A DNA stretch of 64,000 bases. Source: Dactylis glomerata (taxonomy: Eukaryota; Streptophyta; Magnoliopsida; Poales; Poaceae). The DNA lies in NCBI GenBank assembly GCA_007115705.1, contig QXEO01000546.1:13164465-13228464 (forward strand). The letters run 5' to 3'. This document shows positions 47,609-58,707 of this stretch, piece after piece (within the stretch, counting starts at the first letter, position 1; each line of letters opens with the position of its first letter). The notes under the pieces are model-generated. The model did no database searches. It saw nothing but the letters and a program-made list of their open reading frames with translations, and was not told the DNA's origin. Made by a program: the position numbers and the translations under genes.

Positions 47609-50478
47609 TTCACAATTTTCTGCGCCTAGCTCAAAGGCGTTAAAGAAAAGCACTCTTGGGAGATAACCCAATGTTTTATTTCCAGCACTTTTTCTTTTAT
47701 TTGAGTCTTGGAAGTCATTACTACTGTAATGACCGCTCCTTATCTTGTTTATTTCGTTTTTGTGCCAAGAGAAGCCTCTAATTCGAGTGAGGTAAATATT
47801 TGGGGATGTTGCTGTCCTGAAACTGTTTTCGGTGCTGCACCGTAAAAATTCATATAAATTCTCTGTATATATTTTGGACCTGCGATTTCTTGTGCATATG
47901 CCCCAGGTTATATCCAAACTTTCGTTAGTTTAACACTTTTTGATTTGAGCAACAGAAAACCCCTAAAAAATTCGACCTTTGTCAGCTGTTCTGTTTTGAC
48001 AGATTTCTGCCAATATTTGTGTTTGCTGCTTTATCGCTTTCTTTTGAGTTCTTTTGATCACGGAACTTTTGGGGAAGTTGCTACAGTAGTATTTGCTATA
48101 TATGTGGTGGTTTTGAGTTGAAACCTGAAGCAAAAAAGGGTTGATTATATGTTATGCTACACTAATGTTGCTAATAGATTTGTGTTTAGTTTTGTATGAA
48201 GGAAGTTTTCAAGTGTAGGGATTGGAGAATGATGAGATGAGTGGAAGAATGGACAAAAGCTCAAGCTTGGGAATGCCCATGCATCACCCCAAGAAATATC
48301 CAAGAAGTATAAGCGTCAAAGCTTGGGGATGCCCCCGAGGCACCCCTTCTTCATCGGCAAAAATCAGGTCACCTTTCAAGACACTATATTTTTATTGCTT
48401 CATACACTATGTGTTTTTCTTGGAGCATCAATTGTTTTAGTTTTCTTAGTTAGTTTAGTTTGTTTGCTGCAATAAATGGTTGGACCCTAACAAATTTCAC
48501 CGGGTGTTCTTCTTTTTCCGCTACTACTTTTGGTTTTCGTTTTCGCCTTGATTTGCGTTCAGACCTTGTCATATCTTTTCATCAAGGTGTATTTTTGCCT
48601 CTGATCTTTATTGGTTTTCATCAAAAGAGGTGTCTTTAAAAATTTCAAATGGTGTTGGAAAAGAGAAAAAGCTTTATGCAAAATAGTGGTACAAGAAGGA
48701 GCTTGTGTAGACTGCGGCTTAGCCTTTTTCATGTCATGCTTGATGTCTTTTTGATAGTATGCTTAGTGGTTTTGCTGTAGCATGACTTGTCTCAAATAAC
48801 TGAGATTGCTTAATGAGCCTTTGAAAAAATCATGCGTTGTTTTTAATTATTTGGAAGCATTATTTTGGTTTTCTCCTTGATGCTTTATTTGGGTTGACTT
48901 GGCGCATGCTCACACATGTTATACTCTTACAAAGTCACCAATAACCTCTATGATCATTTAGTTTTTGACTTTTGATGCCATATTATGCTTCTTTTAATGT
49001 CGCTTTGTCGCTTTGCATGATTATGGCCATTATTGCTCTCTTAGTTGGTCGCTCCCAGTCATTTGCTAGCCCTTGCCTTGTACTGAGTATGAGCTCTACT
49101 CGTGCATCCAACTCCTAAAAGCCAAAGTCTTTCAAAGTGTCCACCATACATACCTACTAGAAATTTGCTATTCCAAGTAAATTTGACTTGCTTTTATTTT
49201 ATCTTCAAATTAAACTCTTACCAGTGTTATGCGAAATTCGGTCAGTAAAGCTCTCACGAACCGGAAGACACACTTTACTTTTTCATGTTCTTAAAAATTT
49301 GACATTGTGGTCTCTTATGTTGAGTTGTTATGCTTGCAAGTTGTAAGTTGGAGACTAGCCCAGCCATGCTGTCATGGGCAAGCTTTCAACATTGCACTTC
49401 TTATTTGAGTTGATATCGTGATCTTTTGTTTATGGATGCCCACGGTGTGAAATGAATTGGGAATCTTGTGGGGATCATGAAGTTTGTATATGTGTTAGAG
49501 AAACGCCGGGCCGCTAATCTAAGCCATGCATAATTCATGGTGGAAATTTGCAGCATACCCATGGTGAACATTCGACGACGCATCTCACAATAAAAAGCTA
49601 AACAAATGGCAAATAAAAGAGATGTCGAGGTGTTCATTGTCTGCTTGTCCTGTGATTTTGATGTGGGCTTGTTCCATGTCATCGGGCACGGAGGTACCCC
49701 ATTGGAGGTTCTCAATGATATGCATATATTTACAATGACAAGAGCCTTGCTTGGGACTCTAAGTAAAGTAGCATGAGGTTTGGGTACTCGTATTCACGGG
49801 ACACGAGGTTTTCAACTTATGATTTGTCAAGCATATGCATCATAATTGTTCTCGCATTAACTTTAACCATTCAAGATGCTTATGATGGGGGCAATGAGAG
49901 CTCAAAGCCGGTAAGTACCATAATTTTTGAAGGTTATAAAACTTGCAATCACTGCTTCCCTCTGCGAAGGGCCTTTCTTTTACTTTTATGTTGAGTCACC
50001 ACCTTCTATCTTTATGCACCATTAAGAGAGCATAGTTGTCATTCTTAGTATAATGTGCATTGTCCCAAAGTTTTCATTGATTGATTTATATTGTTGGTTT
50101 CACTTGTTCTCAAATTATTTGTATCTAGTCGCCCTCTTAAACTTGAAGGTGTCCTATGCATTTATATTTTGCTCTCTTTGAAGGACAAGGTGAAAACCAT
50201 TTGTATGTTTTTCCTTATGATTTGAACACACGTTTGACTTTCATTGTTTCATTTTCATGATCTTTTGTTTGTGTTCATTTGCATGTTTACAACATGGTTG
50301 CTAAGTTCATATTGTCAAGATTATATCTTTCATGCCCATGTTTTAAGTTCTTATGATCCCAGCTCACAAATGCTTACATACATGATCAAGATTGTGTAGG
50401 TGCATGTCACCTCAAAAATTATTCTTTTGTTATCACTTACCTACTCGAGGACGAGCAGGAGTTAAGCTTGAGGATGCT
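47609..50478 (+). other. Non-coding internal region of the gypsy-type element
   Basis: About 2.9 kb with stops in all frames where pol would be expected. Repeated 'gcttggg[a/g]atgccc' segments at about 48266 and 48322, and a closing 'acgagcaggagttaagcttg' before the right LTR, are typical of grass gypsy 3' internal sequence. Confidence 0.7.
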
Positions 50479-52201
50479 TGATACGTCTCCAACGTATCTA
50501 TAATTTTTGATGCTCCATGCTTGTTTTTACACCATTTGGCTACTGTTTCGTTACACTTCGTGGCACTTTTATGCATTTTCCGGAACTAACCTACTAACAA
50601 GTTGCCACAGTGCCAGTTCCCTGTTTTATGCTATTTTTGTGTTTCAGAAGTGATACACCGGAAATATTCTCGGAATTGGACGAAACAAGTTCCTGAAGTC
50701 TTATTTTTCCCGGAAGCTTCCAGAGATCCGAAGAGGATTAGGAGAGGGGCCATAGGCCAGGCTCACACCTGGCTGGCGCGGCCCAGGCCCTGGCCGCGCC
50801 GCCATGGTGTGAGGAGGCCTGGGGCCACCTCTGACATCGCCCCTTCGCCTATAAAGACCCTGGGACGGGAAAAACCTAAGTACCCGATCAATTTTCCAGA
50901 ACACATTGCGATCCGCCGCCGCCGTCGACCCGAAGATCGGGAGGGTCCAGAAGCTCTTCCTGGCACCCTACCAGAGAGGGGAATCGCCACCGGAGGTCTT
51001 CTTCATCGCCATGCTTGCCTCCGGAGCGATGAGTGAGTAGTCTACCTTGGACTATGGGTCCATAGCAGTAGCTAGATGGTTGTCTTCTCCACCATGTGCT
51101 TCATGTTTAGATCTCATGAGCTGCCCTACATGATTGAGATCACCGTTATGTAATTCTACATGTTTGGTTTGTTGGGATCTGATGAATATTGGTGTTATGA
51201 TTGAGTTGCTGTACTGAATTATATCTTTTGTTATCTCTATGTTGTTTATGATCTTGCATGCTCTTCGTTGTTAGTAGCTATCTTGGCCGAGTAGTTGCTA
51301 GTGACTCCAAGAGGGGGTATTTATGCTCGATAGTGGGTTCATGCCTCTATTTAACCTGGGGGAGTGACAGAAACCTCTAAGGTTGTAGATGTGATGTTGC
51401 TACTAGGGAGAAAACAACATTCATATGCTCAAGGGCATATGCTTTGTTTACATTACACACTTTGCTTAATGCAATTATCTGTTGTTCGCAACTTAATACT
51501 TGTGGAGTTCTCGGATTGATTCGCCACAAGTGGATTATTAGTCATAGATGCAGTTGGATGGCGGTCTATGTATTTTGTTGTAATGCCCAGAGTAAATCTC
51601 ATAGTGATCTTCTTGACATATCATGTTTATCTTTATTCTATCAATTGCCCAACTGTAATTTGTTTACCCAGCATGTGTTATTTATCTTATGGAGAGACAC
51701 CACTAGTGAACTGTGGACCCCGGCCCTATTTCCATCATATTGCTATCACCTGTTTACTTTACTCGCACTGTTTACTTTACTCGCATACTTCTACTGTTTT
51801 CCACTCGATACGCTCATAACCTTTGTTTCAAGCAAACCGGTGAGATTGACAACCTCATCGCAAGTTGGGAACAAAGTACTTGGTTGTGTTGTGTGCAGGT
51901 TCCGCGTTGCAGCTAGCAAGCAAAGCTTGGACGAGGCGCCATATATAAATTGTCCGAAGCTGTCGCAAACTAGCAAGCATCACCTTCAGTCGTTATTGTC
52001 TGCTCTTCTCCTGATCGATATACCTTGGTTTTTTAACTGAGGGAAAATTTGCTGCTATATTCATCATACCTTCCTCTTGGGGTTCCCAACTGGCTAGTCA
52101 TTCACCACGCACAAGGAATCTTCTGGTGCTGTTGACAAGGACTTGAAGAATAAGAAGCTCCTACATTAATTACATTCTCCCACGTCAACCATGCGCTAGC
52201 A
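50479..52201 (+). repeat. 3' LTR of the gypsy-type element
   Basis: 1723 bp copy of 43635-45352, ending at the target duplication CACCC. Confidence 0.95.
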
Positions 52202-52786
52202 CACCCTACTAACCACGGTCTTAGGTGTTTACTATCACTAGTTGTTTTGAGTGTTCTAGTGATGTACGAAACCCAAAACGCAGACTTATAATCTACCAAA
52301 CGGGTGGTATGCATCTACCATCTTCTAAAGAAGAAAACAAAACCTATGGTAAGGCATGCGGCAATGGAGCTTTTGAAAACTTTATAAAACAGTACAATAG
52401 CAACTTTACAAATCAGTGTAGCTTTTGAAAACTTTCCAACACTACATGGGAACTTTCCAAAACACGGTGGTGCATGCATGGCCACCCATGCAAAACAAAA
52501 ACAAAAACTGCTCTCTATTGGTTGGACGGAGACCACTGCTAGCTAACGGTGGTATTCCAAGATGTAATCCCGGGGAGCATGTGCTCCCCATCATCTGACG
52601 GCTGCGGTGGTATGCACAGCTAGCCGGATGGCTAGCAAATTCGCGTCATAAATAATATTTAGATAAAAGTTTCTAGTGTATGATGATGCAAGCATATTTG
52701 TGAAAACTTCACCGATGCGTGGGCCTGGGTCATTAGGCCGCTGGTTGGTCCAGCTTGACAGCTAGACCGCATGCCGTCTCGGAAAC

Positions 52787-52814
52787 TGCTCGGTAGCGCG
52801 CGCGCTACCGAGCA
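52787..52814. repeat. 28 bp perfect palindrome
   Basis: tgctcggtagcgcg followed directly by its exact reverse complement; imperfect arms (gaaac / gtttc) extend it outwards. No spacer. It lies inside a fragment of the duplicated unit that matches 7425-7460. Confidence 0.95.
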
Positions 52815-52901
52815 CCGTTTCACTAAAGGATGTTTAGTCTGGGCTCGGCCCATTTATCATGTTTTCTGTTTTGCGTCGCTTTTTCTTCTAGGCAAATGAG
52901 C

Positions 52902-53169
52902 ATGGGCGGGCCCATGTGTATTCATGGGTATTCAGGTGAATACCCAAAATTTTGACAAACTTTTCATATTATATGATAGAGTTATTAATTTAGCTTCAGT
53001 TTGTATAGAATCAATCCAAGAATTGACACAAGCAAACGATAGTTTAGTTGGCTAGAGCAATGCATGTATGTTAGCAGGTTTTGGGTTCAAACCTCGCCCC
53101 ATCACATTTATCTACTTATCTTATTTTTTGTATTTTGAATACCCATTATAAAATTCTAGGCCCGCCCAT
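52902..53169. mobile_element. TIR element with a 10 bp target duplication
   Basis: gcaaatgagc at 52892-52901 and 53170-53179 flanks ends atgggcgggcc / ggcccgcccat, followed inward by inverted 'atgggtattc' copies. 268 bp, AT-rich, non-coding. Duplication length fits MULE or hAT; not assigned. Confidence 0.85.
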
Positions 53170-53701
53170 GCAAATGAGCCGCTCCGTATGCAGTGCCCAG
53201 CGCTGTGTTCTACTGAAAAAAAAGGCGCCCAGTGTTGTGATTCCACCAATCAGAGGCAAGTAACGTACGGAATTTTTGACAGAAGAGACCACCTGCACCA
53301 ATGAAATGTCAAAAGAGACCACCTCTGAAAATATTTGCCAAAAAAGACCCCCTATGAGTGGCGGCACCCCTGGCCAGGCGACACGTGGCACGTGCCGCCT
53401 GGGCCAGTGCCGGCAGGGGGGTGCCGCCGTTCCCATTTCCGGCACGTCCGGCTCCCTGTGTCGCCACTCGGCCGGTGGGCCCTGTCGCCTTCCCCGGTGG
53501 CGGCAGGATGACCTGGCACACCTGCCGCCAATGCCAGCGCCGGCAGCCAGCGATCCTCTGCCGACAGCCGACCGGCCCAAGTTCCGATGCAAAAGGAAAA
53601 GAGCGGGAGATTCGTTTGCTGCTCACTCCAAGGCTGCTGATTGCATCTTTTGTCAATTAAAACGCTGTTGCAGACCACCGAAAGGAGTACTCTTTTAGCT
53701 C

Positions 53702-53709
53702 TTTATAAG
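53702..53709 (+). promoter_or_regulatory. TATA box of the plus-strand MULE gene
   Basis: tttataag, 430 bases inside the element, followed by a CT-rich leader-like stretch (53745-53785). This is a likely core promoter for the gene ending at 55156. Confidence 0.5.
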
Positions 53710-54162
53710 CGCAAGAGCTGTGTGCGAGAGAGCTGTGCGCTGCAGTTCACTCCCTCACTCTCTGCCTCACTCCACTTCTAAAGTTTAGCTGTGTAGCGAT
53801 CATCGATCTGAAGTATGAGCTGTTGAGCAGATGTTGATGTAGTGGACGAAGGAATCATCACAAGGTAATGTTTGTAGCTAGAAGTATGTAAATTAGTTGT
53901 GTCATCAGTACAAAATTAGCGAGCAGAGAAAAGTAATATTATATAGTATAGTTAATCTCATAAGACAACAAGAATTAGCCATCATTGTATGTATGAATAG
54001 AAAATTTTAGTTAGTTTATCATCATATGCAGATGGCAGCCATTATTACATATTATTCGTAAAATTGCAGAACAGATTAGTGTATCATCATATGCAGATAT
54101 TCTAACTAGATTTTTTCAATGTAGAATTAGGAAGGATTTAAGTACACACATGAAGGTAACAT

Positions 54163-55156
54163 ATGCCAAATGATTACTTATATTATTGCATGGGAGTTAT
54201 AGATTTAGGGATGTATCATATTATTTGCATGGAGAGTGATAATTATGATATTATGGCGCATCATCGCGAAATGCCTGAAGCGCCTTCGTCTAGACCGAGT
54301 CTTGCGCGACCCAGTGAGCCGCGACTGAGTACCACACCAATGACACATCCCCGACAAGACTCATCACTACTACAACGTTCACATTCACGCCTAGGATCTC
54401 AAAGACGTGCTGCTAGACAGGTACTATGGAACAACGTCTTTTTTTCACATTTCCCATCCCCGATAAGACTCTTGTCTACAAAAACACTAAATTCCATAGA
54501 CAGTAACAATTTCTTTTTTCAATGATTTTGCTAGGAGGAGCCAATTACTATGCCAACTGTTACCCCATCTGGAGGAATGGACTCGTACACATGCGACGTG
54601 GGAGCACGGCGTGTGCACGAAAATATTGGGACTGCGTGGGATTCAGTGGATTGTGATGTTGGCCAAAATATGCCGCAAGCACATGCGACGTGGGATCAAG
54701 GCGAGAGTTCACAACGGTTCAATACCACACAAGTATGTGCATATATGTTAACTAATTACACCTTCTCAACCTCATTAACGTGACATGGGTTCTAATAATG
54801 TCTATAACCCTTAGGAAACTATTGATCCGACGTGGGACGACATGGGAGCTGGTATTGGATACACCATGGCTCCACCACAGGGATTTCAGCATATGCTGCG
54901 ACAGGATAACACCAACTTGTTTTCATCTATCCCAGACTTCTTTTCGTACGATCCAGCTAGCACATCTGGGAGCTTAATCCCTCCACCCTCAGGATCTCAG
55001 CACGTGTTTCATACTCCTCCGCCACCACCTGACACACAACCAGAAGAGGACGAGCGGCAGTACGGCCGAGGCCACCGTGAACCTCATCCCCCCCGTGAAC
55101 GTCTATCGCCTTCAGGACGTCGGCACAGGCAGCCCAGACCTCGACGACAAGGCTAA
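54163..55156 (+). CDS. MULE-borne gene, C-terminal part only, proline-rich tail
   Basis: Exons 54163(?)-54420, 54535-54732 and 54815-55156 join in phase 0 through GT..AG introns. The start is uncertain: ATGs at 54163 and 54229 are in frame, and earlier exons between 53820 and 54160 are likely but not resolved. The product is low-complexity: Ser/Arg-rich (RPSLARPSEPRLS, SRLGSQRRAARQ), then repeated TWD segments (ATWDQGE, DPTWDDMG) and a Pro-rich tail (TPPPPPDTQPEEDE) ending in Arg/Pro-rich sequence. No catalytic domain. It reminds me of tails that follow the plant mobile domain in MAIN-like/'phosphatase 7 long form' TE genes, which would mean the N-terminal domain was deleted; that is a guess. 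All frames are open and splice sites good. Confidence 0.55.
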
Positions 55157-55385
55157 CACAATTTGTGTACGCCTATATATATCTATGTTACTATTTCCAG
55201 CTATGTAATAGACATATTTCTATGTTCGTTTGTATGGGACAAATAAATTTGCTTTCAATCACTTATTGCGATAATAAGGCCTGCCATTTATTTGCTTGCA
55301 ACACAAATACAACATAAACTACAAGTAAGATACACATGTCACGAGGCTTCAAATTAAGATACATTACAATGTTTCACTAATCGAA

Positions 55386-56072
55386 TCAACGCTTGCCGGA
55401 TGATAATGCTGCGTTAGATTTGGCCTTCGATGATGCAGCACTCTTACCCTTAGATTTCACAGGCGCAGGCATGAAGTCATCGTCATTATACTCATCATAT
55501 GCTGCCTCTGCTAGAGCATCACCATATGTATTCGGGCGGTATAACCCACCCCGCACTGGACCAAATATCTTATTCAGCCAGGCAAAGTGCTTGATTCTTC
55601 TATTGACAAACTCTGCGTCATCAGGATAGTGCTGCATATGACAAATAGAAAACCAGATAATGTCAGTAGTACTACAAATAAATCTTAAGGAATATAAAGT
55701 GCGCAAAATTATAAATATTACCTGCATGTGCAATGCGTATGTTTTTGGCAGCATCGTGATTTCAGTTGAATCAGTATTGATCCAACGTTGAAAACCAAGA
55801 CCAGCCTCAATATTTTTGAGCTCAACCACTCTATTCCACCTTGCTTGCTGCCTTAATAGTTCTTGGCGTACCTCTTCTATGCTCCTCTGTGGGAGCTGCA
55901 TCCTCGGTAACCATATACCTATCTTAGCTACGTGGCTATCTTCAATGATTACCTCCTGGAAATACATATCTCTAATCTCACAAAATGTTCCGGTACGACA
56001 CAGGATACAATGGGACATCTCTGGGTGGAATTCACGGTTAGCGGGATCAAAGAAAGGAAGAACATCCGACAT
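55386..56072 (-). CDS. MULE-borne gene of unknown function, 198 residues
   Basis: Exons 56072-55722 (117 codons) and 55631-55386 (81 codons plus stop), with a 90 bp GT..AG intron in phase 0; the intron is also nearly open. It starts MSDVLPFFDPANREFHPEMS and contains CILC, a run predicted helical (EEVRQELLRQQARWNRVVEL), GFQRWINTDS, RRIKHFAWLNKIFGPVRGGL and a basic Lys/Ser/Ala tail that could be a nuclear signal. I do not recognise a family. A TATA box lies 62 bases upstream. No stop or frameshift is present, so selection may have acted recently. By position it is the equivalent of the second gene of two-gene MULEs, without any sequence claim to be mudrB. Confidence 0.65.
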   Translation of the reverse strand: MSDVLPFFDPANREFHPEMSHCILCRTGTFCEIRDMYFQEVIIEDSHVAKIGIWLPRMQLPQRSIEEVRQELLRQQARWNRVVELKNIEAGLGFQRWINTDSTEITMLPKTYALHMQVIFIILRTLYSLRFICSTTDIIWFSICHMQHYPDDAEFVNRRIKHFAWLNKIFGPVRGGLYRPNTYGDALAEAAYDEYNDDDFMPAPVKSKGKSAASSKAKSNAALSSGKR

Positions 56073-56133
56073 GGTTGGAGGCTATACTGATGCAACAAAC
56101 CCATGGGTGAGAGGAATGAATGACGAATACCTT

Positions 56134-56145
56134 GCTTATATAGCC
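56134..56145 (-). promoter_or_regulatory. TATA box of the minus-strand MULE gene
   Basis: The minus strand reads ggctatataagc, about 62 bases upstream of the ATG at 56072, a good TATA context. Confidence 0.65.
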
Positions 56146-56629
56146 TGCGATTAGTGCCGTCGGTGGTCTAGTTACTGCTACGATACAGTGAACGGTGGTC
56201 TTTTTCTGTATCAAACAGTTTTCTAAAGCATCGATTTTATCAGCGCATGCGAGGGCGGGAGATGATGTCAGGCAACAACCTAAAAATCAGTGCCTAAAAA
56301 TCAGTGCAGGGCTGGCTACCAGGGTGCCGGCACCACGGATGGCGGCAGACGCCACATCACCTTGCCGGCGATGAGGGAGGCGGCAGGTAGGCGGCAGGGC
56401 CCACTCCCTCACCTGCTACTCCACATGCCGGCGACGCTGCTGGCGGCAGCCCCATGCCGGCGTCGGCCCAGGCGACACGTGCCACGCGTCGCCTGGCCAG
56501 ACGTGCCGCCACCCATAGGGGGTCTTTTTTGACAAAATTTTTCAGAGGTGGTCTTTTCTAGCATTTCAGTGGCGCAGGTGGTCTTATGTGTCAAAAATTC
56601 GTAACGTACGCTCAGGTACTGTACGTTTT

Positions 56630-57595
56630 CTTCGTCTTTCTATTTTCCTTCTCTGTTTCTTTCTTTTATTCTAGTCCTTCTAATTTTTTTTTGGTAGAGG
56701 TTTCTTTTCCTTTGATCCTTTCTATTTTCTTTTTCATGTTTTCTTTTTTATTTTCAATTCATTTATTTATTTTAGTATATTTCTTTATTTTTGTTTCTTG
56801 TAAAGTTCATTTTTGTTCCCGGTCATATAGCGTTTTGTTTTTTTATTTAGAGGTATTTTTTTCTCTTATTTTAGAAAATTAGTTCCACAAATTATTTTTT
56901 TCTTCATGTTTATTTTTGTTCCTTGCAAAGTTTATTTTTTGTTCTCGGATGTATAGCTTTTATTTATTTATTCAGAGAGATTTGTTCCTATGATTTTAGA
57001 AAATTAGTTCCCCAAATTATATTGTTCCTTGATGTTTATTTTTGTTCCCTCTGAAGTTCATTTTTGTTCCCGGACGTATAACGTTTTGTTTCTTTTATTC
57101 AGAGAGATTTGTTCCTCTTAATTTAGAAAATTAGTTCCACAAATTATTTTAGTTTTTTGATGTTTATATTTGTTCCCAAACGTATAGCGTTTTGTTTCTT
57201 TATTCAGAGAGATTTGTTCCTCTTTATTTTAGAATTTTTTTTGTTCCTTAATGTTTACTTTTGTTCCCTTTGAACTTCATTTTTGTTCCCGGACGTATAG
57301 CGTTTTATTTGTTTAATCAGAGAGATTTGTTCCTCTTATTTTAGAAAATTATTTCCACAAATTTATTTGTTCCTTGATGTTTATTTTTGTTCCCTCTAAA
57401 GTTCATCTTTGTTCCCAGACGTATAACGTCTTGTTTCTTTATTCCGAGAGATTTGTTCCCCTTATTTTTAAAAATTAGTTCCACAACTTATTTTGTTTCC
57501 TTGATGTTTATTTTTGTTCCATGTGAAGTTCATCTTTGTTCCCGGATGTATAACGTTTTATTCCTTTATTTAGAGAGATTTGTTCCCGGTCGGTA
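56630..57595. repeat. T-rich minisatellite, ~7 units of 104-127 bp
   Basis: The marker 'gttcccgg.cgtatagcg' recurs at about 56815, 56941, 57066, 57172, 57285, 57411 and 57538, each followed by 'ttattcagagagatttgttcc' type sequence and 'aaaattagttccacaa'. Units are diverged and of unequal length. 56630-56815 is T-rich lead-in without clear units. Open frames here are compositional. Confidence 0.85.
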
Positions 57596-58707
57596 AGTAT
57601 CAATGGAACGCTTTCCGCCTAATTCGCGTAATATATGCCCGATAGTTTATGTGGTTTCTAGGAATGGGTAGTGCAAAGTGCATGTGTGCAGTGTACTTCA
57701 CCGCTAGTACCAGAATAGTCAAAGACTTTTTAATTCAACCCACGAGCTGCACCATTGATTGAGTGGAGTCGCGCCGGCAGACCACGCACAAGCTGCACCA
57801 CTTTTTTAGTCCCACATCGAATGTGAGTACTTTTTTTGAAATGAATACCAACCTACTTAAATAGCCTGCTTCCATGTAGGAGTAACACACATCCAGTCAA
57901 CTGCGTTGGCGACCCGCACTGCCACCGGTTCGATAGCTAGCTGGAAGCTAGCCCCAATAAATGGGCTGTGTTGATTCGGCGGGCGGTCCAAGCAGAAATT
58001 CCACGAAATCGAGCGATGGGGGGGCCTCCTGTACTCCGCCTTCTGCGGTGCGGGGTGACGTGCCGCCTGTAGAAACGCTTCAAATGGACCGGCCCATCAC
58101 TCCGGATGCCTTCTTCTTCCTCCGGATACTCCGCTTCTGGCCGCCATCGGTCAAGCCGCCGCCGCCTGTGTTGATTCCGGCCGTCATCCTTCGATTCTCC
58201 TCTTCTCCGGCAGCCTCCTCTCCGACGTCGACGAGCTCCTCACCCACAACCCTAAGTTTTTGAGCTTGCTCCGCCGCCTCCACCGCGGCCAGCCGCGGCG
58301 TCGGCGGCTTCGTGGCGCGGCTCCGCCCCTCATCTTCCTCACCTCCGGCGGCCACCTTCTTCCTCACCTCCGGCGCCGTCGCCGGTCATCTTCTCCAGGT
58401 CGCCGTTCTTCCCGGTAACCGCTCCTGGCTAACGGGCTCGGCCCACGTACCGCACACAGGCGTCGAACCAGTACGCGGCGCGGGCATAGGGGCCGCAGAA
58501 GGCGGTGTATAGGATTCCGCGCGATGGGATCGCGTGAGGGCTAGGGAGGAGCACCCACTTGAGCCGCATCGGGCGCCCCACCGCTGGGCCATTTAAGGCC
58601 TCGTTTTGTTGGACGGTTTTGGCCGAGATTAGGGTGTATTTCCTCAGCCCACCCTATGAACCCCGGTAAGCCTAACTAGGATGTTTTGTAGCCCGAGTTT
58701 AGACGGT
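57596..58707. other. GC-rich stretch, no gene recognised
   Basis: 57960-58600 has grass-exon-like composition and open frames on both strands (plus 57961-58263; minus 58367-58080), but none shows a domain and they stop or shift within 100 codons. It could be a captured or decayed gene fragment. 57596-57960 shows nothing. Confidence 0.4.

Larger units (their letters stand above)
43635..52201 (+). mobile_element. Gypsy-type LTR retrotransposon with gag-protease only
   Basis: LTRs 43635-45352 and 50479-52201, flanked by CACCC (43630-43634, 52202-52206). Ends are TG...CA, with a primer-binding site at 45363-45380 and the purine-rich 'ttaagcttgaggatgct' before the right LTR. The internal region encodes gag and an aspartic protease, but no RT or integrase follows. 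It is therefore non-autonomous, needing pol from a related element. The LTRs are close to identical apart from small differences, so it is young. Confidence 0.95.
43099..52647. mobile_element. 977 bp MULE-like element split by an LTR retrotransposon (unit C copy)
   Basis: An 11 bp direct repeat ataaataatat lies at 43088-43098 and 52648-52658. The left end gggaaatagtgggataacca and reverse complement of the right end, gcgaatttgctagccatccg, are weak inverted repeats that both run into tgtgcata. Subtracting 43635-52206 leaves 977 bp. The left end matches the element at 12561 in unit A. No transposase. Confidence 0.7.
53270..56600. mobile_element. MULE with long TIRs and two convergent spliced genes
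   Basis: A 10 bp direct repeat gtaacgtacg (53260-53269, 56601-56610) flanks inverted repeats clear for about 165 bp: gaatttttgaca, aagaccacctgc, accacctctgaaaa, aaaaaagaccccctatg and ggccaggcgac occur in order in both. Inside the TIRs the sequence is rich in 'tgccgcc'. The interior has a plus-strand gene (to 55156) and a minus-strand gene (56072-55386) pointing at each other, each with a TATA box near its TIR. No MURA-type transposase is recognisable. Confidence 0.85.

Noticed and set aside
49401..49715. Minus-strand 104-codon frame inside the gypsy-type element as an antisense gene
   Set aside because: No splice partners, domain or homology to the antisense gene at 29498-32171.
53276..53698. 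Open frames in the GC-rich MULE TIR
   Set aside because: They mirror frames in the opposite TIR and are explained by 'tgccgcc' composition.
56630..57595. CRISPR-like array because of regular repeats
   Set aside because: Units are about 115 bp, diverged and without short constant repeats or unique spacers; this is a eukaryotic minisatellite.
57961..58367. Candidate GC-rich gene on either strand
   Set aside because: Frames are short, overlap on opposite strands and carry no recognised motif; described only as a possible gene fragment.
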